The notes under the pieces were generated by a model. The model had not been told where the DNA came from and did not search any database. It worked only from the letters and a program-made list of their open reading frames with translations. This document shows, in pieces, positions 49,879 through 55,749 of a DNA stretch of 55,749 nt. The DNA is from CAYNYM01 sp049366815 (GTDB lineage: Bacteria; Desulfobacterota; DSM-4660; Desulfatiglandales; HGW-15): the NCBI GenBank assembly GCA_049366815.1, contig JBMNCO010000113.1, positions 1-55,749 of the forward strand, given 5' to 3'. The translations under genes and the position numbers were made by a program. The number at the start of each line of letters is the position of its first letter. The stretch's first letter is position 1.

Positions 49879-51402
49879 ATGCCGGACGCACCCACCAAAC
49901 GGACCACGGCCGTCCATATGAAGGGAATTGTCAAGAATTTTCCTGAAGTGAAGGCCAATCAAGGGGTCAATTTCCGGATAAAGAAGGGCGAGATCCACAG
50001 TCTCCTGGGGGAAAACGGTGCCGGCAAGACGACCCTCATGAAGATCCTCTCCGGCGTTTACAGGCCTGATGCGGGCGAGATCTTTGTTGAGGACCGGAAG
50101 GTATCCTTCCGCTCGCCCAGGGACGCCCTTGACCACGGCATCGGCATGATTCACCAGCATTTCCAGCTCGTGGATAACTTCACCGTTACCGAAAATATCA
50201 TTCTCGGCACGCCCGGGCCGGTCCATCTCAACATGGCCGAGTTGGAGAAAACCGTCGCCGAACTCACAGAACATTATGGATTGGCAGTAGACAGCAGGGC
50301 GCGGATCTGGGAGCTTTCCGTGGGGGAACAGCAGCGTGTCGAAATCCTCCGTATGCTTTTCCGCAAGGTCAAGATCCTGATCATGGATGAACCCACAGCC
50401 GTGCTCGCACCCCATGAAATCGAACGTCTCTTCACCGTCATGCGACGGATCCGCAAGGAGGGCGGGTCTGTCGTGTTCATCACCCACAAGCTCGAAGAGG
50501 TCCTGGAGATCTCGGATTATATCACGGTGCTCAGAAGGGGTAAGGTCATGAGTACGGTGAGGCCCGAAAAGGTCCTGGGCAAGGACGGTTCCGTTAGTAC
50601 GGAACTGGCCCGTATGATGGTGGGCCGTGAGGTGATTCTGGAGGTGGGCAGGGAATCCCGGAAGACCGATAAGGTCCTTCTCCGGGTGGAAAACCTTTCG
50701 GTCAAAGCCGATCGGGGAGAGCTCGCGGTGCGGGATATGACCTTCTCGGTCCGCTACGGTGAAATCTTCGCCGTCCTGGGTGTGGCCGGCAACGGCCAGC
50801 GGGAACTCGTGGAATCCCTTATGGGTCTTCGCCCCAGGAACCGGGGGCGCATCCTGCTGGAGGGTGAGGACATGGCCGAAAATCTTGGCAAAACGGCCTA
50901 TGTCCCAGAAGACAGGTCGGGAAGAGGAAGTGTCCCCGACATGTCTTTGCTGGAAAACCTGGCACTCACCAACCGGACCCGTTTTTCCAGCGGCCCCCTC
51001 ATGAACTGGAACGCAGTGGAAGAAGACGCGCGTATGCTCATCGCCCGATACAATATCGCCGCCCCGAACCTTTCCATGACGGCCGGACAGCTTTCCGGAG
51101 GAAACCTTCAGAAGCTGATTCTCGCCAGGAGTTTTTCCCAGCGCCCTCTGCTCCTCATCGCAGAGCAGCCGACCCGAGGTCTGGATATCGGTGCCACCCA
51201 AGAGATCTGGCAGGCCTTGCTACGCCAGAGGGAGGAAGGAGCGGTTCTGCTCGTCTCAGGTGATCTGAAAGAGGTGCTCTCCCTTGCGGACAACGTCCTC
51301 GTCATGTTTCGGGGACAGATCATGGACATCCTCTCCTGTGGGGATGAATCAGCCCTCGAGCGGATCGGCCCCCTCATGGCCGGGTTAAAGGGGCAATCAT
51401 GA
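49879..51402 (+). CDS. Double-domain ABC ATPase (nucleoside/simple-sugar type)
   Basis: A 507-residue ATPase with two nucleotide-binding halves in one chain, as in NupO/BmpB and RbsA. The first Walker A is LLGENGAGKTTLMKIL, the signature is LSVGEQQRVE and Walker B is ILIMDEPTAVL. The second half has the usual altered P-loop VLGVAGNGQRELVESLMG and the signature LSGGNLQKLILAR. It starts three bases after the phosphoribosyltransferase stop and overlaps the permease start by four bases. Confidence 0.95.
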   Translation: MPDAPTKRTTAVHMKGIVKNFPEVKANQGVNFRIKKGEIHSLLGENGAGKTTLMKILSGVYRPDAGEIFVEDRKVSFRSPRDALDHGIGMIHQHFQLVDNFTVTENIILGTPGPVHLNMAELEKTVAELTEHYGLAVDSRARIWELSVGEQQRVEILRMLFRKVKILIMDEPTAVLAPHEIERLFTVMRRIRKEGGSVVFITHKLEEVLEISDYITVLRRGKVMSTVRPEKVLGKDGSVSTELARMMVGREVILEVGRESRKTDKVLLRVENLSVKADRGELAVRDMTFSVRYGEIFAVLGVAGNGQRELVESLMGLRPRNRGRILLEGEDMAENLGKTAYVPEDRSGRGSVPDMSLLENLALTNRTRFSSGPLMNWNAVEEDARMLIARYNIAAPNLSMTAGQLSGGNLQKLILARSFSQRPLLLIAEQPTRGLDIGATQEIWQALLRQREEGAVLLVSGDLKEVLSLADNVLVMFRGQIMDILSCGDESALERIGPLMAGLKGQS

Positions 51403-52466
51403 CAGTCCACCTCAAAAAGCGGCTGAGGCCCTTGACCTGGACGAAGTATACCCTCACGCCCCTGTCCATACTCTCGGCCCTGCTTCTCGGGGCCTTTCTG
51501 TTCCTCTGGGTGGGTGCAAACCCGGCCCAGGCCTATTTGGAGATGATTAAAGGGGCCTTTGGAAATTTATACAATTTTTCCGAGGTTCTTGTCCGTGCAA
51601 CCCCACTGATCCTCTGTGGGCTTTCCGTCGGCCTGGCAGGCAAGATGTTGATCTGGAATATCGGGGCCGAGGGGCAACTGGTCATGGGGGGTGTTGCAGG
51701 GGCGGGTGTGGCCCTGTTTGCCGCCCCCCTTATCCCCGGCTTTTTGACGATACCATCCATGATCCTTGCAGGTTTCATCGGTGGTGCACTGTGGGGCATG
51801 ATACCCGGCCTTCTCAAGGCGCGTTTCCAGGTTAATGAGATCATTACCTCCCTCATGCTCAACTACGTGGCCATCTTCTGGGTGGAACATCTCTATTTCG
51901 GGCCATGGCGCGACCCGGCGGGCAGGGGTTTTCCCGGGACCGCCATGTTTCCCGAATCCGCCTGGTTCCCACGATTTTTCGGGACCAGGATTCATCTGGG
52001 GCTCATCGTAGGTCTTGCTGCGGCGCTCTTGATAGGGTTCCTTCTGGCCCGCACCCGGTGGGGCTATGAAATCAGGGTGGTCGGGGCAAACCTCCGGGCC
52101 GCACGGTATGCGGGGCTGAATATCACCCGAAATATCCTGTGGGTCATGGTGATCAGCGGTGGCCTGGCCGGGTTGGCCGGTGTGTGTGAAACGGCCGGTA
52201 TCCACTACCGCCTGCAGCAGGGATTGGCCATGGGGAACGGGTATGTGGGGATCGTGGTGGCCTGGCTGGGGAGACTCCAGCCGGGATCGATCGTTATGAT
52301 TTCCATCCTTCTCGGTGCGCTCATGGTGGGAGGAGATCAGGTTCAGATCGCCATGCACGTCCCCTCGGCGATCAGCCTCGTCCTCCAGGGAGCGATCCTG
52401 TTTTGTGTTCTCGGCGGGCAGGTCTTCCGGGACTATGAACTCCACATCCGCTCAAAGGAAAGATAG
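51399..52466 (+). CDS. ABC transporter permease (NupP-like)
   Basis: A 355-residue permease with eight to ten hydrophobic segments. The block GLSVGLAGKMLIWNIGAEGQ and the C-terminal GLAGLAGVCETAGIHYRLQQ are typical of nucleoside-type permeases (PF02653). It overlaps the ATPase gene at ATGA, and the second permease gene follows after three bases. Confidence 0.93.
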   Translation: MTVHLKKRLRPLTWTKYTLTPLSILSALLLGAFLFLWVGANPAQAYLEMIKGAFGNLYNFSEVLVRATPLILCGLSVGLAGKMLIWNIGAEGQLVMGGVAGAGVALFAAPLIPGFLTIPSMILAGFIGGALWGMIPGLLKARFQVNEIITSLMLNYVAIFWVEHLYFGPWRDPAGRGFPGTAMFPESAWFPRFFGTRIHLGLIVGLAAALLIGFLLARTRWGYEIRVVGANLRAARYAGLNITRNILWVMVISGGLAGLAGVCETAGIHYRLQQGLAMGNGYVGIVVAWLGRLQPGSIVMISILLGALMVGGDQVQIAMHVPSAISLVLQGAILFCVLGGQVFRDYELHIRSKER

Positions 52467-52469
52467 GCC

Positions 52470-53399
52470 ATGGAATCTGCGATCGTCTTCATAGCAAAGA
52501 TTACCATCACATCATCCATGGCCGTTCTCTACGCCACAATAGGCGAAATATTCACCGAACGTTCCGGCGTGCTCAATCTTGGGGTGGAAGGCATGATGCT
52601 CATGGGGGCGCTCACGGCCTTTGCATCGACCGTGCTCTTTCATTCCCTGTGGGCAGGGGTCATGGCGGCCATGCTCGTAGGCGGATGCCTCGCCCTGCTC
52701 CACGCTTTCTTTGCCATCACCCTTCGGGTCAATCAGGTGGTTTCGGGCCTGGCCCTCACGCTCTTTGGTATCGGCCTGAGCAACTTCCTGGGTCGGCCCC
52801 TGATCGGAAAGGTCGCCCTCCGTTTTGAACCCCTGAACATCTTCCCCCTGGACAGGATCCCCTTCATCGGCGAGATCCTCTTTACCCACAACGCCCTGGT
52901 CTATCCGGCCTATATCCTCGTCCCCCTGGCCTATCTTTTCCTGTACAAGACAAAACACGGACTGCAGCTCCGGGCCGTGGGTGAGAACCCCAAGGCCGCC
53001 GATACGGTCGGCATACCCGTTTCCTCACTCCGTTATTTATACACCTTCCTGGGAGGCGCCCTGGCAGGCCTCGGAGGGGCTTATCTCTCGCTGAGTTACA
53101 CACCGGGCTGGAAGGAGCAGATGACGGGCGGACAGGGCTGGATCGCCATCGCGCTCGTCATATTCGCCATGTGGGATCCCATGAGGGCCGCAGCGGGGGC
53201 ACTTCTTTTCGGCTTTATCAATGCCTTTCAGTTCTATTGCCAGGCAGCGGGTCTGACCCTGATCCCGAGCTATGTCCTCCGGATGCTGCCCTATCTGTTC
53301 ACTATCGGGGTCCTGGTGATCGTCACCCGCTGGGAGGCCGCCCGGAAAAGGCTGGGCGCTCCCGGGGCACTGGGGATCCCCTTTGAAAGAGAGCAGTAG
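52470..53399 (+). CDS. ABC transporter permease (NupQ-like)
   Basis: A 309-residue permease paralogous to the previous one, with eight or so hydrophobic segments. VLYATIGEIFTERSGVLNLG, followed by VEGMMLMG, is the typical opening and LRAVGENPKAADTVGIPVSS is the cytoplasmic loop that contacts the ATPase. The two permeases would form a heterodimer. A 57-base gap leads to the convergent holin-like gene, without a visible terminator. Confidence 0.93.
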   Translation: MESAIVFIAKITITSSMAVLYATIGEIFTERSGVLNLGVEGMMLMGALTAFASTVLFHSLWAGVMAAMLVGGCLALLHAFFAITLRVNQVVSGLALTLFGIGLSNFLGRPLIGKVALRFEPLNIFPLDRIPFIGEILFTHNALVYPAYILVPLAYLFLYKTKHGLQLRAVGENPKAADTVGIPVSSLRYLYTFLGGALAGLGGAYLSLSYTPGWKEQMTGGQGWIAIALVIFAMWDPMRAAAGALLFGFINAFQFYCQAAGLTLIPSYVLRMLPYLFTIGVLVIVTRWEAARKRLGAPGALGIPFEREQ

Positions 53400-53456
53400 T
53401 CCGCCCCCATCCTGCCAGATCATGATGTCAACAATATCGGGGAACGGGATCTGACC

Positions 53457-53861
53457 CTATTCCCATTTGTCCCTTCCGGTCTTCTTCATCTCGATGTAAC
53501 GGAAGTGCCCCACCCTGCCCTTGTCGTTGATAAAGGAATTAAGGACCCAACTCACCAGGCTGATGAGAAGGGATCCGAAGACAGCCGACCAGAAACCTCT
53601 CACCACGAAACCGGAGATCACCCCCGAGACCATCATGAGGAGTATGGCATTGATGATGAAAGTGAAGAGCCCAAGACTGAGCACATTGATGGGGAGGGTG
53701 AGGATAAGGAGGATAGGACGGAAAAAGGCATTGAGGATTCCGAGAATGGCTGCCGCCGAGAAGGCGCTCGCAAAACCCCGGACTTCAATGCCGTCCATCA
53801 GATACGCGGTGAGTAGAATGCCCACAGTGAGCACCAGCCATCTAATCAGGATTCCCTTCAT
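53457..53861 (-). CDS. Phage holin family IV-like membrane protein (PF04020)
   Basis: A 134-residue protein with four hydrophobic segments. ILIRWLVLTVGILLTAYLMD, FRPILLILTLPINVLSLGLF and FGSLLISLVSWVLNSFI match the four-TMS holin-like family found in many chromosomes. The name is historic; most are not prophage genes and none of the neighbours is a phage gene. GGAG lies nine bases before the ATG, inside the end of the ilvD remnant, so the gene was probably downstream of an intact ilvD. Confidence 0.85.
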   Translation of the reverse strand: MKGILIRWLVLTVGILLTAYLMDGIEVRGFASAFSAAAILGILNAFFRPILLILTLPINVLSLGLFTFIINAILLMMVSGVISGFVVRGFWSAVFGSLLISLVSWVLNSFINDKGRVGHFRYIEMKKTGRDKWE

Positions 53862-54130
53862 TAAATTGTTCTCCGCCGCACGGCAATAATCGATTTCTTA
53901 GCATTGCGCCCTCGTCCGCGAAAGATGCCAGTTTTGTATAGAGATTCACATACCCTCTTTTCATTTTCGGTTCGGGTTTTTTCCACTTCTCGAGGCGCCT
54001 TTCTATTTCATCGTCTGAGATATTCAAATGGATCATGTTATTTATCACATCTATGCTGATCTTGTCACCGTTTTCAACGATCACAACGGGCCCGCCGGAA
54101 AGGCCGAGACGGCAATGGCAAAAAACTTGG
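53842..54130 (-). pseudogene. ilvD: 3' remnant of a dihydroxy-acid dehydratase gene
   Basis: The frame ending at 53842 encodes about 75 residues that match the C-terminus of IlvD/Edd-type dehydratases: GGPVVIVENGDKISIDVIN, then LNISDDEIERRLEKWKKPEP, KMKRGYVNLYTKLASFADEG. The other 480 residues or so, with the Fe-S cluster ligands, are absent. The homology stops about 30 bases short of the four-helix-bundle repeat at 54131. No N-terminal part was found between the two repeat copies. It cannot be functional as read, although a short fusion frame continues into the repeat. Confidence 0.82.
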
Positions 54131-54496
54131 TAACTACTCAGCTGGATAGGCCGTAGGCATTTAGGCTGTGAGGTTTCGTAGGAAGGGCACATGCGTGATC
54201 ATAGGAAACTCAGAGCGTTTGAATCGGCTGATGGAGTGGACCTTCTGATCTATCGTGGGAGTCAGGCCGAGTATCTCCGATTTCCTGAAATCGCGTTTGG
54301 CTCCTTAAGGGAGCTGCACGACCGGCTTGGCCTGTCAAAGCGCCTGGGGTATTCTTATGAACGTGAATTTTCTACCTGTGAAACAAAATTTGTGGGAGCC
54401 GGGAAGGTTTTGGGCGCCCTGCTTCGATCCATGCGCGGATAGCGAAGGGTTCGGAAACTCATAACCTTTAGGCTACAGCCTAACCAACCAGAACAG
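54131..54496 (+). repeat. 366-bp repeat element, copy 1, with four-helix-bundle gene
   Basis: It matches 55384-55749 without gaps, at about 15 mismatches by eye (about 96% identity). The ends are imperfect inverted repeats: the left starts TAACTACTCAGCTGGATAGG and has TAGGCTGTGAG; the right ends in TAGGCTACAGCCTAACC. It interrupts or borders the ilvD remnant. It looks like a small non-autonomous mobile unit. Confidence 0.75.
54191..54442 (+). CDS. Internally deleted four-helix-bundle protein, copy 1
   Basis: An 83-residue frame. It opens MRDHRKLRAFESADGVDLLI and continues QAEYLRFPEIAFGSLRELHD, like the four-helix-bundle (S23/IVS, TIGR02436) family found in 23S rRNA insertions and near diversity-generating elements. 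Those proteins are about 120 residues; here the middle helix with the usual RRAAVSIPSNIVEG-like block is missing. The frame stays open and AGGAAGG precedes the ATG, so a short product may be made. It differs from copy 2 at six residues (for example Gly versus Glu in the first quarter and Pro versus Leu in FPEIAF). Confidence 0.72.
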   Translation: MRDHRKLRAFESADGVDLLIYRGSQAEYLRFPEIAFGSLRELHDRLGLSKRLGYSYEREFSTCETKFVGAGKVLGALLRSMRG

Positions 54497-55383
54497 TTAC
54501 AAAACTTGTACTTAAGGGCATGCACAAAACATGGGCCGCAGTCGAGGTACCGTCCTCGCGGATGGCCCTCAGTGCCGGCCCGATCCTGGAGCCGCCCGGA
54601 AAATACACCAGGGCCGCCGATTTTGGAGGGGGATGACCTTTTCGTCTCTCGCAAAGTGATTAGGGTCGTTGGAGGAAATAAGAAAGCGCGGATTTCCGGA
54701 CGCTTACGGTCCTTGAATCCTGCAAATAAGGCCAGCCCGGACATCCGGAAAATGAACGCCACACAATGGTTTGCTTGCCGCACAACGGGAGCATGGTGTC
54801 AACGGGCTGACCCGGTCGTGATCTTAGAAATGTTTTTTCGACTATATCTCTTCCTTTATGACTTTCAGCCTATTTGAATGTTGGGTTTTTAAATGAAAAG
54901 ATTTCTCGGCCATCCAAATTTCAGTGAAGCTTCTGGACAGCTCGGCCTCACCATGAACTTCATGTGAACAGTGACCCTTTAGAGCGTTTCCCACCCCCTT
55001 TCATGGCCGGTTTTGAAGGCAGGGAAGACAACATGGCGCGCATTCACACTGAGGCAACAGGCCTGACATGATCAAGATTCCCAAAATCGCGGTATGATTT
55101 CAAGGCACAGGAATATTCCCTGCTCTCTTGGCCCAAAACGCCGGTCCTTTTCGGCCGGGATCTTTCATGTTTTCGTCAGATATCACTATATCATGCTGTT
55201 TGTCAAGAAAAAAATACAACATATTGTGGTTATTTTTTTGATCTTTGGTGCATCTTTCAATGTGGCGTTCCTTTTCTGAAGCGGGCCTGCTTGTCGTCAA
55301 TCATTCCTTGTTGGTCATTGACGGGCTTTGGACAAAGATCCCGTTGGGGCTTGAAGATTTTTGGAAAAGGATTTAATTTTAAC
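54497..55383. other. Intergenic between the two repeat copies, no gene recognised
   Basis: About 890 bases with no convincing gene on either strand. Part of 54520-54640 read on the minus strand has GC-rich codons (ALVYFPGGSRIG) that might be a decayed gene piece. The section 55180-55260 is AT-rich. No N-terminal piece of ilvD and no transposase was found. Confidence 0.45.
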
Positions 55384-55749
55384 TAACTACTCAGCTAAAT
55401 AGGCTGTAGGCATTTAGGCTGTGAGGTGTCGCAGGAAGGAAACATGCGTGATCATAGGAAACTCAGAGCGTTTGAATCGGCTGATGAAGGGGACCTTCTG
55501 ACCTATCGTGAGAGTCAGGCCGAGTATCTCCGATTTCTTGAAATCGCGTTTGGCTCCTTAAGGGAGCTGCACGACCGGCTTGGCCTGTCAAAGCGCCTGG
55601 GGTATTCTTATGAACGTGAATTTTCTACCTGTGAAACAAAATTTGTGGGAGCCGGGAAGGTTTTGGGCGCCCTGCTTCGATCCATGCGCGGATAGCGAAG
55701 GGTCCGGAAACTCATAGCCTTTAGGCTACAGCCTAACCAACCTGAACAG
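55384..55749 (+). repeat. 366-bp repeat element, copy 2, reaching the window end
   Basis: This is the second copy of the unit at 54131-54496, same strand and length. The left flank has AACTAACTAC, giving a doubled TAAC. Because the window stops at the same base as the end of the match, the true right limit of the unit is not certain. Confidence 0.75.
55444..55695 (+). CDS. Internally deleted four-helix-bundle protein, copy 2
   Basis: An 83-residue frame with the same internal deletion as copy 1. It reads MRDHRKLRAFESADEGDLLT and then QAEYLRFLEIAFGSLRELHD; FLEIAF is the family consensus, so copy 2 is closer to the ancestral sequence. AGGAAGG precedes the ATG. Because both copies share the deletion, it happened before the unit was copied. 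Confidence 0.72.
   Translation: MRDHRKLRAFESADEGDLLTYRESQAEYLRFLEIAFGSLRELHDRLGLSKRLGYSYEREFSTCETKFVGAGKVLGALLRSMRG

Noticed and set aside
53457..53861. Holin-like gene as a sign of a prophage
   Set aside because: The PF04020 family is common in chromosomes and no phage structural, integrase or lysis gene is nearby.
54355..54783. Minus-strand frame upstream of the repeat as the missing N-terminal part of ilvD
   Set aside because: The translation has none of the IlvD motifs and overlaps the repeat. It was left as unassigned sequence.
1..55749. tRNA, rRNA genes and CRISPR arrays
   Set aside because: The intergenic regions were scanned by eye for T-arm and CCA-end patterns and for regularly spaced repeats. 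None was seen. A tRNAscan-SE or CRISPR search would be decisive.

Overview
The window looks like chromosome of an anaerobic or facultative member of the Desulfobacterota (old Deltaproteobacteria), probably from a metagenome assembly. The reasons are GC-rich coding sequence, a membrane NQR/Rnf-type electron-transfer complex beside succinate dehydrogenase/fumarate reductase and fumarase, a sigma-54 activator, an MglA GTPase with a DUF4388 partner, a lone 2-hydroxyacyl-CoA dehydratase-type protein, and secreted beta-repeat proteins. The lineage is inferred from gene content; the window has no rRNA or other universal marker. One run of 100 N (8822-8921) is flanked by the same 55 bases on both sides, so it is almost certainly an unmerged contig overlap and not missing sequence.

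Layout. 1-660: a type II toxin-antitoxin pair. 1121-2092: a WYL regulator. 2585-6544 (minus strand): acyl-CoA dehydrogenase, Nudix hydrolase, UbiE/MenG methyltransferase and a cytidylate kinase-like/BON fusion, ending in a strong terminator. 7187-15599 (plus): nqrBCDEF-like genes without nqrA, then sdhA, sdhB (no membrane anchor gene) and fumC, a respiratory and C4-dicarboxylate block. 15660-18597: a three-gene TrpXYZ-type ABC importer behind a good sigma-70 promoter. 18671-24236: an AAA ATPase, a TrpF-like protein without the catalytic cysteine, a J-domain protein, an aldo/keto reductase, an RNase D and a small DUF3303-like protein. 24943-31529: three large secreted proteins (beta-repeat protein, subtilisin-like protease, MopE-type metal-binding protein). 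32164-34957: AI-2E family transporter, lone receiver domain and class 1 fructose-1,6-bisphosphatase. 35013-39906 (minus): 2-hydroxyacyl-CoA dehydratase-like protein, metallophosphatase, PflX-type radical SAM protein, Bax inhibitor-1-like protein and a Ste24-type protease. 40007-41221: a complete bifunctional 6-phosphofructo-2-kinase/fructose-2,6-bisphosphatase.

41391-47568 is a regulatory block: a cyclic-nucleotide-binding protein, a small periplasmic protein, a GAF/sigma-54 activator and, divergent from it, an unknown protein, an MglA GTPase and a DUF4388 plus cNMP-binding protein. The divergent region holds a dyad and a near-consensus sigma-54 promoter, so the activator probably controls that operon. 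47950-53399 is a BMP/nucleoside-type ABC importer with a purine-type phosphoribosyltransferase. A terminator and a second sigma-54 promoter match separate the binding protein from the rest. 53457-55749 is a damaged accessory end: a holin-like membrane protein, a 3' remnant of a dihydroxy-acid dehydratase gene, and two 366-bp copies of a repeat, each carrying a four-helix-bundle gene with the same internal deletion and with imperfect inverted ends.

The most interesting points are the eukaryote-type fructose-2,6-bisphosphate enzyme close to its expected target FBPase, the NQR-like operon lacking nqrA, the sigma-54/MglA circuit, the repeat family at the right end, an 81-nt multi-branched structured sequence at 31898-31978, and the degenerate TrpF.
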